From: Haemonchus contortus
Taxonomy: Eukaryota; Nematoda; Chromadorea; Rhabditida; Trichostrongylidae
Assembly: GCA_000469685.2 (NCBI GenBank)
Contig: LS997566.1
Location: forward strand, 43,821,442-43,885,441
DNA length: 64,000 nucleotides
Direction of reading: 5' to 3'
How positions within the stretch are numbered: the stretch's first letter is position 1; each line of letters starts with the position of its first letter. The notes beneath the pieces were generated by a model. The model worked only from the letters and a program-made list of their open reading frames with translations, did no database searches and had not been told where the DNA came from. Made by a program: the position numbers and the translations under genes. Positions 12,199 through 33,531 of this stretch are shown piece after piece.

Positions 12199-13165
12199 TC
12201 ACCTGTCGTGCCGTTGATCATCGACTTCCTCGAGCGGGCGCCAGTAACAACTCCATTCGTCCCTGTCATGAGCCAGAGTGGTCCAGTGAATCGTCCTCGC
12301 TTCAGGGACACGAGGTTCAACATTCCTTTCGTTCAGAGCTTTCGTGAAGAAGTCTGACCATCTCGTTGGCGGCCTTCCTGAAGTTCGTTTGATGTCCCGA
12401 GGGATCCAGTCAGTAACCGTCCTGGTCCAGCGGTCATAACTAAATCGCTTAACGTGTCCGGCCCACCTGATCTTCGATTTCATGGCGTAATCAACTGCAT
12501 CCTTGATCTTCATTCGAGCTCGGAACTCCGGATTCCCTTCTGCACTTGCGTGTATAGAGGAATTCCGAGATCGTCCTTTCCAAAGCGCGCTGAGTAACGC
12601 TGACAGCATGCTCATCCTGCTTTCTTAGCGTCTAAGTCTCCGTGGCGAACGTCAAAGCAGTGTCGAAAAGGCGAGCGCGGAGCCGGATGTTCTTTGTCTT
12701 CTTCACTACTCCCTCGATATTCTCAAATGCTCCCCACGCGGCGCGTTTCCTTCTGCACAGCTCTGGAGCTAGGTCGTTCATCATGTTGACTTCCCGACCT
12801 AGAAACACATAGCTAGAGCATTCGGAGATATTCTTTCCGTTGAGCGTGAAGGGAGCAAAAGGTATCAATCCGTTTTTCATGAGCATCGTCTTCATTGGGT
12901 TCAGTCTCAATCCGATCTTTCCACAAGCACTGTCAAACTCGGCCAGCACTCGTTCCGCCTGCTCGATGTTCAGTGTTATGAGCACGATGTCGTCTGCAAG
13001 GCGAAGGTGGTGTAGATGGCGACCGTCGACCTTCACTCCCGAGTCTTCCCATTCCAAATGACGCATGATATTCTCGAGAGCGGCACTGAAAAGTTTGGGC
13101 GAAATGGTATCGCCCTGCCGGACACCTCTCTTCACGTTGATAATGACCTGAATGTAGAAGCTTTT
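12199..13165 (-). mobile_element. 5'-truncated RTE-clade non-LTR retrotransposon
   Basis: Translation of the minus strand gives the distal reverse transcriptase: GVRQGDTISPKLFSAALE, then the catalytic-box variant LRLADDIVL (usually FADD), through to about 12632. After a frameshift near 12620 the RTE C-terminal region follows, with [17 protein letters not shown] and [11 protein letters not shown], ending at TGA 12199-12201. The endonuclease and fingers are missing, so this is a dead 5'-truncated copy. Frame changes near 12540 add to the decay. Confidence 0.9.
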
Positions 13166-13429
13166 GGCAGAAACTGCAACGGCAGATAGTTTCTATGTTG
13201 CAACCACGAGCCGATAACAGGGCATCAGATGGAGGTGGATACGGGGCCTATACGTAGACGCCAATGGCCTGCTATCGTGTCAGGGTTCGCACATTACTCA
13301 ACTCCACTCTATATCCTGTTGCTTAGTGAATAGAAAAGCCGGGTTCCATACACGAATGAACAAAAGAATATACATAGGAAATAGGTCTTTGTCGTCCATC
13401 AATCCTGCTTTTGGAGAGTCCCGTCGCAT

Positions 13430-13660
13430 TCGACTCCCTTTCACAATAGTAGTGGCAATTTAAATGCGACCCATACAGTGACTTGCGATGCGGTGCGATA
13501 TATGTACAGTCAGTGCTTTAATCCTTTCGGACGGCTCTGGTAACAATCAGGTGACCACGAAAGGGGGAAAGGGGAGGCCTGGTTGGCATAGATATAGATC
13601 CGGCATTACCGTATTGTGTTGGTGTGCACCACTCGCCACTAGGCCACATCATAAATGGAG
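13430..13660 (-). repeat. Diverged SINE copy
   Basis: Carries the CGACTCCCTTTCACAATAG segment, the TCAGTGCTTTAATCC segment and a weak tRNA-like head (CACTCGCCACTAGGCCACAT). It lies head to tail with the next copy at 13705. Confidence 0.6.
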
Positions 13661-13704
13661 ATTACTGTTAAAATTTGTTCCACTCTTATGAAGGATAAAA
13701 GAGA

Positions 13705-13972
13705 TAAAGTTTTTGGCGTTAATCAATCCCGTCTGAGGGATGCGCCCCGGCATTTGACTCATATTCAGAGTCGTAGGGGCGTAGTGAGTGCGTATGTGGC
13801 CTATACAATGACTTGCGGTGGCCAGCCGATGTACAAGTCAGTGCTTTTATCCTCCCAAACGAGTCTGGTACCAATTCACCGACCCCGGAGGGATGGAAGG
13901 CTTGGTTGGCCTAGACGGGCATCGATTCGGAATTCGAACCAGTGACCGTGCGTGCGTTATAGTGCGACCCTT
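13705..13972 (-). repeat. SINE copy lacking its A box
   Basis: Very close to the full 62450-62734 copy through the tail, body (CCGACCCCGGAGGGATGG) and B box (the reverse complement contains GGTTCGAATTCC). Similarity stops within the tRNA head after AGTGCGACCC, so the A box is lost. Open frames on both strands here are repeat shadows. Confidence 0.8.
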
Positions 13973-13999
13973 CGAGCGAGCGGAGCGAAAGCACGGTAC

Positions 14000-14760
14000 C
14001 CTTGCACGGTAAGAAGATTTGTGGTGTCCTCTAATGAATTGCACATTACCAGAGCTGCTCATTTTGTACAGCCGGTTGCTCTTAATTGCAAGCTACAACA
14101 TTAATATGAAGTGAGTAACAGGCCCTGTAGCCTTTTAATTAACGGCCTGACCGAACGATTAGTCTGACGAAAGCCCCTTAATTTCGAGATAGGGCACAAA
14201 GCGAAATGTATGCGGTCATTAGAGCTTATATACGGAGCAATTTTTAATTATGCTTGACGTGAAAAGAAATATTTTCCTCTGAGTCTACAACTTGGTATGG
14301 TCTTACAAGGAATTGCCTTGTATTTTGGTGAAGTGACTAAGCTTAGACACTTTAATGAATTCGAAGACGTGAGCGATTCGGAATCTGATTGATATTATTC
14401 ATTTTTATTTCCCTTTAAATTCGTAGAGTGGTGAAGACTTTGCCTTGTGAAGCTTCTTATCAGTTCGCATCAATTGTTATCACTTCCTTTTCCCATCATA
14501 GCCTGAGCTAGTTAACTTTTATCATTGACTGGAAGCTGGCTTAGTGATGCATGGGTGATCCTTCCTCGGATGTGTGAGAAGTTGCCTCTGGGCATCCGTA
14601 TGAAAGTCTCTTTTTTGATTAATTGATGGGTTAGAACGTTTGTGAAGCCGGCTGTAGTCGCAATAGCACTTTCATCCGCTCAGAGTCCTCAAATCAAGAA
14701 AATTTGTAGGATTTTTCAGAAGTAAGGTGAGCATTTACAATTAGTAACTTACCCAGAAAA
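14000..14760. other. Gene-free stretch
   Basis: Nothing with coding character, splice logic or recognisable repeat structure was seen between the SINE pair and the start of the second duplication copy. Confidence 0.5.
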
Positions 14761-14829
14761 ATGACGATTTTTCTCTATCTATTTCGGGAACAATAAAAAA
14801 GGGTAACATTCAAAGAGAAAGTTTAGGGC

Positions 14830-14974
14830 CGCATATAGTTTGAGCCTTCCGAATTTGTGGACCTTGATCATGCTGTGTACAATAGTAACTGCCCATTACT
14901 AGAGAAAAACCATACGGCCATGCCAACACTTATGGTACAGCTTAACACTACCTGTCTCCGTCTTTTTAAGTGGC
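14830..14974 (-). pseudogene. Alpha-amylase exon 12 relic (psi-amy2)
   Basis: Aligns with intact amylase exon 12 (27640-27786), but an in-frame TAA occurs at the second or third codon after the acceptor and the rest is degraded. No other amylase exon follows. It lies about 0.9 kb upstream of P4, as the equivalent psi-amy1 exon lies about 1.1 kb upstream of P2, so it travelled with the leader gene by duplication. Confidence 0.7.
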
Positions 14975-15910
14975 CTGAAATCGAGAATTTTCTAGAGCTT
15001 GTGGTGTGTAAAACTTAAAAATTCAATTTTTGATTTCGGATAAAGACCGTTTCCTCGAAATGGAGACTGTTAAGGTCTTCGCTCTTTCTCGTGAGTTGTT
15101 TGTTCTGAGGAACAGCTCACCGTTGAAAATCTCCAACTGAGGCGAATCTTCGAACCTCAAGGATACTAAATGAGGCTCTTTCGGCTCGAAACGTTCAAGA
15201 AATCGGCTGTAGTCGTGAAAGCCCAAGATTTTTGCATACGCTCAATGTAAAATTAAGCAAACCTGTAAAAATTCAAAAGTTAAGTGAGTCTTCATTGACT
15301 TACCCACAAAAATGGCATGCTCTAATGAGGCGGCTCCACCTCGGTGGCCTATTGAAGACTATTGTTCACGACCGGCTGCTTTTCAAAACTGGAAATGTTT
15401 CATGTGTTGAAAAAGGGCAGCAGTCGACGCCTGAAGCTAGCTGACGTATCGTTCAACTGGAAAAGCTGCTTTCAGCTCTTGCGTTTCATCACTGCATCTC
15501 TTCTATGCAATATCGCTTAAGAGTAAACGTCAAACTTGATCACATGCGAAAATCCTGTCTGTCAATATTTACTAGAATCTTTTAGGTTCTTCATTGATGA
15601 ACCACACTCTTCCTTTGTCTTCCACAGCCATGTCATCGAGCTTCCAGACGCTTAACTTGCTTTGTTTTTTGGAGTAATTCGGGCCTGTTCTCCTTGCAAT
15701 CTACTTCAGCCAGTGCTTGAATCATGGTCTCTGCTCTTTGGGTTCAGTCTCGCCGAACCCTCGCTGAGCTTTCGTTTTTCTCTCACGATAGCCTGAGGTA
15801 CAATTAACGAAATAGAAGCTCCAGTCCGTTATCGGAACGCCTTCAAAATTGAATGTATCCTCATGACTGAGACCAAAATGAACGAGAATCAATCGTGTTT
15901 CAGAACGCGA

Positions 15911-16518
15911 ATGAAAACATTTATCGTTTTGATACTTCTCTTCAGCATTCCAGCTGTTTCAGCTCAATGGGGAATGGGCATGATGGGTGAGTCAGTTTCA
16001 GAAATTGAAATTATTAAAACGTTGGCTGTGATTCGGACTGGAGTCAAATGCGGGGTGCATCCCAGAAGCGGGATTGTTTAACAACAGAAAATGCATCCTT
16101 TATATCTTTTGAGCTCTGTATTCTGTGAAACGAGAGATTCGTGAAAACCACCCAACAGGGACATCGTTTTGAACCGTATTGGCTTCATGAAGTAGGAACA
16201 TACAGTGATACTTCGTCGGCAATGCTCTCAGATTGTGTATTTTGACTTGCTTTCTAGAGTAGCAGGTCTTCAGCGTTTTGTCAGTTAACATAGAATTGAA
16301 TTCAGGTCCATATGGAATGGGAGGCATGGATGGTATCGGTCCAGTAATGGGCGGCTTCGGGCCGATGGGTGGATTTGGACCAATGGGTGGCTTCGGGCCG
16401 ATGGGCGGATTTGGTCCGATGGGTGGCTTTGGTGGTGGTAATTGTTCACATTACATCTTCATAGCAGTTTCCTCTAGTTGCGCGAATCACACTATTTTCA
16501 GGGTGGTGGAGAAGATGA
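15911..16518 (+). CDS. P4: small secreted peptide with GFGPMG tandem repeats
   Basis: Three exons, 15911-15986, 16306-16437 and 16502-16518, give 74 codons plus TGA; introns are GT-AG and phase 1 at Gly codons. The leader MKTFIVLILLFSIPAVSA precedes QWGMGMMG. Exon 2 encodes PYGMGGMDGIGPVM and then four tandem GFGPMG units. Exon 3 closes with Trp-Trp-Arg-Arg, an unusual cationic aromatic end. A TTTCAG acceptor ends at 15903, 7 nt before the ATG, so the ATG at 15878 and its extra residues are treated as untranslated. A poly(A) signal lies at 16670-16675. P2 shares its leader and intron. The tandem GFGPMG array resembles the YGG/GYG arrays of nematode NLP peptides; an antimicrobial function is inferred. 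Confidence 0.85.
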
Positions 16519-16669
16519 GCTTGTGTGCCGTCGTTCCCCTTCAAAATGCCTTTTTTTGTGCTGATACTGCGTACTACACAACAGAAAGTTAGTCCAATGC
16601 AGAGAAGGATTTTCCAAGAACGTCACGGCGTTGTTTTTACTAATAATTCCTCTTGATCCACATCAATGA

Positions 16670-16675
16670 AATAAA
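16670..16675 (+). terminator. AATAAA poly(A) signal of P4
   Basis: Canonical AATAAA 152 nt after the P4 stop codon, with no closer match. Confidence 0.5.
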
Positions 16676-16834
16676 GATTCGATACCTACTGACGCATCGC
16701 AACAGAAGCTTAAGCCTCGATTTTTGAAATTCGTTTTTTTCAAATGATCTCGGACGCAGCAACTAGCAGATCAGAAGAGTTGGAGTTATACAATTACACC
16801 GGTTCTGGACTTCAAAAATCTTGAGAGTGTGGTT

Positions 16835-17014
16835 ACAGAAACAAAAATTCAGTCCGGCACTCGGCTCTTACAGCAACCTGTCTATCACCTACCCCCGTGT
16901 CCTTGCCTAAGGCCCATTTTCGACGCGTCGTACATGTGACGAGTGAAAATTTGCGTTTTAACACGTGTCGGATTACTGTACGAGCCCATTGCCGGACTGA
17001 ATTTTCGTTTCTGT
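16835..17014. mobile_element. MITE with ~45-bp inverted ends and 9-bp target duplication
   Basis: Left end ACAGAAACAAAAATTCAGTC; the right end is its near-perfect inverse (GACTGAATTTTCGTTTCTGT). The arms match imperfectly for about 45 bp. AGTGTGGTT flanks both sides (16826-16834 and 17015-17023), a 9-bp target duplication as in Mutator-like elements. The 180-bp interior is non-coding. Confidence 0.85.
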
Positions 17015-17254
17015 AGTGTGGTTATGCATCAATTTTCCACAGTGCTTGATCCTTCCGTATTTTGTTTGCATGGATGTTGGTACTTGGTTCACGTGTGCGT
17101 GAGGTGCGCATGATACTCTTTCATCACACTAGCTATCACTCGCCCATTCTGCATTTGAGAGTCACAATTTTCACAAGTTCGACACTGAGGATGAGGTCGG
17201 AAAGGTGCTGTTCCTGTGGGTTGCTGTAGTGTTTCATCATTCGTTCGTTTATTT

Positions 17255-17410
17255 CAGCTAGTTTCCTCCTCCCATACTGGTTTGGTACCAATCATGCGAC
17301 CCAAGAGAAATAGAAGACTTGATTGATCTGGGTTAGTATCGATTTGAAGTTTAATACCCGGTCCATGCGTGTGACAGTGTGTCACTTGTCATTACATCAC
17401 CGCCCGTCCT
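17255..17410 (-). repeat. SINE head fragment
   Basis: Carries the CTGGTTTGGTACCAATC segment and the tRNA-like head (GTGTCACTTGTCATTACATC). The tail half is missing. Confidence 0.55.
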
Positions 17411-18170
17411 TTGTTAGGGTAAGCAAAGTACAGATATCGCAGAAGGAGAGCTTAGTATCTGCCCTGTAATCGGAATGATGAACTGAAATCGAAAAGCTAT
17501 CGTTTTAAACAGTCACGAAGTTTCCATTCACTAACGATACGGAGAGGTAATTGACTTGACGTAGTGAAAATGAAGCGAACAGGTTTTTAGTGAATAGTAC
17601 TGTCATCTAAAGTGCATTTATCTGCTGATTGATATCACCTTCAAAATCCGAAAAGGTCAATATAAAGAGCGGCGAACTACCGAAAGAGATGAATTATCGC
17701 TTGGGGTGTCTTACACCCTGTCCTAGTACTGCTCCTTTTTGGCGCTTTATTTAATTATTCTATCTATCCATCGATCTATCTATCTATTCTATTCTATTCT
17801 ATTCAGAATGCAATAGCCCCTACCACCTCCCTACCGCATCCCCGACTTGCAACTTCCGAAGTATCTACTTGGATCACTCATTCCTGGACAGTTTTGCGAC
17901 CGAACCTGATGTTATTTCTGATTTGTTGATCATATTCTTTAATTTCACTCGATGAGAACATTGCCCTCCCCCAACTTTGAGAACTTATGTTGTCCTTTCT
18001 GCAGGCCGATGCATCTTGAGGAAGCAATCCAACGAGTGGTTCTGCATTTTACTTTTTATATGGTTTATAGAGCTTCATCGCTAGGCCCCTTTTGGTAAAC
18101 CATTTCGTATGCTTTTTTCATATGCTGAAATTTGCCATCATTTCCCGGAGGTTGGTTTGAAATCAGCTGT
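17411..18170. other. Gene-free stretch with a short microsatellite
   Basis: No gene seen. A degenerate TCTA/TTCTA tract lies at about 17758-17803. Confidence 0.5.
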
Positions 18171-18704
18171 CTGGAAATGGTGATGGGTTGAGTTTCAATA
18201 GGTTGAAAATCAAACTGAAAGCTAAGGCAAAGATGAGTTATATAAGAAGTGCTATGGTTGTATGAGTGTCTTGGAACATTACATTGTATGTGGTTGACAC
18301 AATGCTAGAAGTGCAAGGACCTTTTGAGAATGATATGCCAAGTACGGCAGCAGAAATTTCGGTCCGGACGTCATACCCAAGGTTGCTCGACCTTTCCAGT
18401 CCTAGAGACGGTGTTCGCCGTAGTCCGCGGATAGCATTCGTGCGGCAATTGTACAGTTTGAAAATCGAAGCGCTCAAAATCAAAATAACGATAGCTAGGC
18501 AGTTTCTAGCTACGACAGTTAGACAATTTCCAACCACATCCACTCCATGGGATTTCGAGAAGAGTTGGAGCTAAAGAAAAACGATGGGTTTTCTATAACA
18601 GCAGCCACCTGGAATGTTCTGGATTCAAAGAGAACCTTCAATGCGGCATAGTACTAGACCACCTATCGGACACGTCATCTTGCTTTTCACTCATCAAAAG
18701 TCTA

Positions 18705-19000
18705 TAACAAAGTCTTGAGCGTGAATCAATCGTGTTTTGGGGATCCGCCTCCATATTCATCTTCCAGTGAGAATCGTAGTGGCGGTTTGAATGCCCATGT
18801 GACCATCACAATGATTTGCATGGGCCAGCTGGGGTATAAGTCAGTGCTTTCGTCCTCCCATAGAAGTTTGGCAGTAACTAACACACCTCCGAGGGGAGGA
18901 GGGCACGGCAAACGTCGGCGAGAATAGATCCCAATTTCGAACCGCATGCCATGCGCGTGTGCCACTTGTCACTGCACCGGCTCTGTCCCGGGGTGCTATA
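18705..19000 (-). repeat. SINE copy
   Basis: Family body with GAATCGTAGTGGCGG and a head ending in CACTTGTCACTGCACCGGCT. A GC-rich block (about 19015-19110) follows that is also found, inverted, near 26430-26690. Confidence 0.7.
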
Positions 19001-19536
19001 TCTCGGGAGGCGGGCAGTAGAAACGGTTTTATGTAGTCGATCCGCCGCACGCGACTGCCGCGGACCATGCGGACCGCCTCGACGCGACTATTTCGTTCCT
19101 ACTGCACCACACCTCTAAATTATTTTAGAGATTTTTATTTATTTAATTTCTACCGTGGGTTGTGATTCTGTTTCAAAGCAGACGAGAAAGACCGCAAACC
19201 ATCTCATGAGTCTGTAGAGTTGAAGGGTTGATGTAATTGTCTACGCTCTGGTCAGTGCTACTGCGTGCATGTTGTGTGCTCAACTTAAGTCCTGGTTATA
19301 AGAAAGGATGAAAGAAGGAATGTTGAAGGTCTCTATGAAGATGAACGTTGAAGACAAGAAGAAGCACTTCAAGAAAAAAATCGCATTATCATCTGAAAAG
19401 TATGCGTGCGATTTTTTTTTCCCGAAACTAGTGTTACGAACGAAATAAAAGAAGGGGCAGGAATACAAAGCTATTCACACAGACCAGACAAATTCAGTGT
19501 TTTCAATACCATTCCTGTTTCTTGAACCAGCTAACC

Positions 19537-19563
19537 ATGAAGGTCGTTCTTTTTCTCCTGTTT
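19537..19563 (+). pseudogene. Possible orphan leader exon (MKVVLFLL), duplicate of 2249
   Basis: Same MKVVLFLL start as at 2249, here preceded by an AG-ending CTTGAACCAG six bases before the ATG. No body exon was found. Either a relic of an additional cluster member or conserved non-coding duplication. Confidence 0.3.
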
Positions 19564-19899
19564 AAGATAAGTACGAGTCTGGTTTTTCGACATGGCTGAC
19601 GATTTCAAAGAATTTCAAAAAGCTGTGTATAAAATAGAACATGAGCTTCGAAACCTGAACTGAGTACTCTGTGCTTATCACCATACCGTTTCAATGCGGC
19701 TCGCAATCGACCGTCCCCTATAATAGAACTGATTTTATTTGAGCCTAGCCTTAAGACAGCATGCGAATTCACTCGAGAAGATGCTTCACAACATTCGACG
19801 TCACGTGGACTTCTCGATTCCAGATACGCTGCGAGGCTTATCATCCATCATCTGGGTGAAACCCTCTACTTACAATTAGAAACGAATCATCTTTAGAGG

Positions 19900-20060
19900 C
19901 GAAGGCAAAGTTGGATCCGATCCCCGAATATCGATCCTCGGACCTATCCGTCGAGCCGTCTAGGTCTTCCATCCCTCCGGGGTCAACTTATTGGATCAGA
20001 CTTATCTGGGAGGGCAAGCGTTCTAACTTGTACATCGGCTGACCAGCTTACTATATATTA
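19900..20060 (+). repeat. SINE fragment upstream of P5
   Basis: Middle part of a plus-oriented copy (TTCCATCCCTCCGGGGTC, then GTACATCGGCTGACC). Confidence 0.6.
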
Positions 20061-20376
20061 GAAATGCGGATGCAAAGATCCATTTGGATTTTGCATGGGA
20101 GTCGAATCAGCAGGATCGCCACTAATTCTCCAAGACTTTCCAGAAGCAAAATTCTAGATCATCGTCAACACGAACTCGTGGCTTATGTCTATTGCACCTG
20201 CTCCAGGTGGCCTCGGGAAAGAAAAGTCAGATTTAGCCGCGTAGGACAGTCCACAAATCCTCGTGCACTCTGAACTTGTACCTCTACAAGTCGATTTCCC
20301 TTTTTATATGCTTTTCGAGCTTTCTCCTATGATCTCCTCGTTTACTACCTATCAGGAACTCTTTTTTTCAGATTAA

Positions 20377-22011
20377 ATGCGAGTGATCGCCATTTTGTTG
20401 CTCCTTATCGGCGTTGTAGCTGTTTCGGCTCAATGGGGTAGGTTACTGTATTCAACGTTTCCTAAGAAAAAAAAACATTTGTGCGCATACTAGAAAACAA
20501 ATTCATTATTTATATAATTCCTGGCAGCCATGAAAAAGATAAGCTATTATAACTAATTCACCAATAAACAGGAAGATTGGATTCTGGCATCACTCCAACC
20601 AGCTATCTACTTGATAATGAGATGAGGACCAGAATGAGTGGAACAATGGTAAAGGTTCGAGCTCCGACTGAAGCCAAACATCTTGCCCGTAATTTAACGC
20701 CCCTACTTTAGAAACGGTAGATCGGAAAGTAGCTGCCGAGAATACCACAGTAGTCCGAAGTTCCTTCGAGAAGTTGAACGTACCTATGGAATCAAGATAT
20801 AAGGACACAACCCCTTTGTATATTACACACATTACACATCCCACTAGTATACTCTTTCTCTTCTTTGCGCATTCACCTTATGTTGGCCTAGCTGTCACTC
20901 CATATTCGACACGCAGCTCTTTATCAGTTTGGATTCGACCGATCGTTGCGCTGCTCGATGTCATCGAATTTTGAGAGACTTATTTTCCCTTGACGCCCCT
21001 TCTGAGCGGTTCTGTGCTGCTGGTTCTACTCGTTCCAATGTTTCAAAAGGTGGAAGATGGACAGCATCCCTACGGTGTTTCTATGAAAAATTCCAACTGC
21101 TCCTTTCCATTTGTAGTTAGAAAGCTGCCTTCTAGGAACTCTTCGAGTAAACGTTGCATCCGGTCAAACAAGAGCGAACCCATCTCTAACGTAGTGATTG
21201 CTGGTTGAGAGGCCTCAATATAGAGAGCAACTATATGGTACACTAAAAGCCGTGTTCACAATAAATGGCATAGAAAACAGCCAACCCAGGAGTGTTTTGG
21301 AGAAGGGGGTCGGTTCGATCCCCAAGACAATGACATGCATAGGACTAGGGGCAAAGAGTTTTTGATAGTGGCAAGGGGACTGCAGCAACCCTAACTCTTG
21401 GTGTGAGCTCGCTTTCGGTTGAGTTGGATGAACTGACGAGTTAAGCAGCACTATGGTGGTAGCACTGGAAGTGCATTAGTGAAATCACCTAAGCGGGTGA
21501 TGTTACGCTACGTGAAATGATATCAGTAGATGATAACTCCCTGAGGTATCGAGTTTACTGAGTCACTTCCATCAGATAAATAGAAGTCAGCTGAATAGAA
21601 TCTGCTGAGAGAACTGCTCTTTTACTCGGGTGTTTATCTTGCCTTTCTTTGGATCAAGGTGTGCTTAGGAGCTCCTCTATTTCTCATCCTTAATAGACTA
21701 CTTTTGAATGGTAACACCCCTGAACTTATCTTGGAGGACATTCATAATTCATTTGATTTCAGGGCGTTATCCCCCACCACCTCCACCGCCTCCACCTCCT
21801 CCCCCACCTCCTCCGCCTCCACCTCCTCCCCCACCACCTCCGCCTCCACCCCCGCCTCCCCCACCTCCACCACCTCCACCTCCTTATTACGGTTGGTATG
21901 GGAACATGGGCTATGGTAGATATGGAGGTGAGTCATTGTGAATTTTCAAATGTACTCAACGCTATTTATCGGAACTTTCCAACTATTTTGCTTCCAGGGT
22001 ATTATGGGTAA
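20377..22011 (+). CDS. P5: small secreted peptide with a 38-residue polyproline run
   Basis: Three exons, 20377-20437, 21763-21927 and 21998-22011, give 79 codons plus TAA; introns are GT-AG and phase 1 at Gly codons. The leader MRVIAILLLLIGVVAVSA is followed by QWG. Exon 2 encodes RY, 38 uninterrupted prolines and a tail containing YYGWYGNMGYGRYGG; exon 3 adds YYG. A TTTTTTTCAG acceptor ends 5 nt before the ATG, supporting trans-splicing and this start. It is the duplicate partner of P1, sharing exon sizes (61 nt first, 14 nt last) and tail. The proline codons are mixed (CCA, CCT, CCC, CCG), so this is a maintained reading frame within a purine-poor tract rather than a pure trinucleotide repeat. 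It converges on the intact amylase gene. A cell-surface or defence role is inferred. Confidence 0.83.
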
Positions 22012-22149
22012 AAGTGAACATCGTCGGCAGGATGATTCTGCGGACTATTTCAAACGACGGCTGAGGAACAATGATTGTGCCTTCAATAGTAGTAGTCGAT
22101 TAATTGTTTGTAAAATGTGCTGTGCAAGAAAATGTTCAATTTGTGAATT

Positions 22150-22610
22150 GTAGCAGTGGAATCCTAAGCTAAAAGCACAGTTCGCGATAAAAATGTTTTC
22201 CCAGATTCCCCCGTGGAATGAAACTGAGGCCCGGTCTTATACCATACCTGCGTTATAAGGTCGAAGAACATCCTGTATAGATCACATTATGGGGCCAGGG
22301 ACTGTATCGTGTAAATGCCACACCCACAGTGGACGAGTTTCAAAGGCATTGTGTAGGCTGCAACATTCACAAGAGGGCCAATATAGGGAGTTCAAACAAC
22401 TTGTCATGCCCTTTAGCAGTAGTGAAAGACCACTTTGGGCAGTTTTTACTTGATGCAGTCGGCCCTTGCGATTGCAAAAACTACAATCTCGTCCTAATAT
22501 CCCGCTCATGTCAATTCTGTCGTGGTATCTCGTACAACCTCTATTTCAGTAGCTTCCTTCACCGCTGCTGTACAGTTCCCAACTAATACCTCCGCTTTTT
22601 GACCTAAAAA
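22150..22610. repeat. Insertion between P5 and amylase, dispersed-repeat-like
   Basis: Absent from the corresponding place after P1. It starts with a CACAGTTCGCGATAA motif that also opens repeat copies near 35740 and, inverted, near 28300. No coding content. Confidence 0.45.
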
Positions 22611-23149
22611 TGTACCACAAAATTATCATGAACTGTGCCTTTAAGTCAACAAAGATGTCAAAACACGAAGCTCCAACTGAGAGCGGCACCAAATAGTCTT
22701 TTAAGGATCAATGGGCAGTGAAAATGTGCATTCATAGTTGTGGAAGGAAGAGCACCCTCTTTTTTAAAACCAGGCGCCATAGTGCAGAAAGGAAGGTAGT
22801 CGGCTCTACTGTCGAGTCTGAAATGGTGCTTTTTGAAGTTTTCAGCCTGGGGAATATAATTTTTCAACTAAGGCTAAAGATTGAAGGAACACCGGGGTGG
22901 GAGAGATGCTTACCTCATGGGATGGGGGGAAAAGTAAACTTTCAATTGACTACTGGTTCTTTTTTTTCAAAAGTATGAGCGATAGAGTGCTAGCATACTA
23001 TTTCTGCTCGACGACTCCATACGTTCCCGCAGAACTGGCTACCCTCCCCCCACTCTTCCCCGCTCTCATTCTCCGCGTTATAGCGCGAAGAACAGCGGTG
23101 CCCGATGGTAGGAAAGGATCTTACAAGCTGGTTAATCATTTGCATAAAC

Positions 23150-23155
23150 TTTATT
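23150..23155 (-). terminator. AATAAA poly(A) signal of the amylase gene
   Basis: Reverse complement reads AATAAA 18 nt past the amylase stop codon, implying a very short 3' UTR typical of nematodes. Confidence 0.7.
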
Positions 23156-23172
23156 CAGCGATAATACAAGAC

Positions 23173-33450
<10,278 letters not shown>

Positions 33451-33531
33451 ACACTAAGTAACATTCAGTTAGTCAGAAACGCGTAAAACGACGAAAATCA
33501 TCCATGAAAATGGCAGAGCAACACTGAGAAG

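Noticed and set aside
21659..21936. Long Ser/Thr-rich (+) and Glu/Val-rich (-) open frames over P5 exon 2
   Set aside because: They are other-frame readings of the polyproline codons; only the proline frame has matching splice sites and a paralogue.
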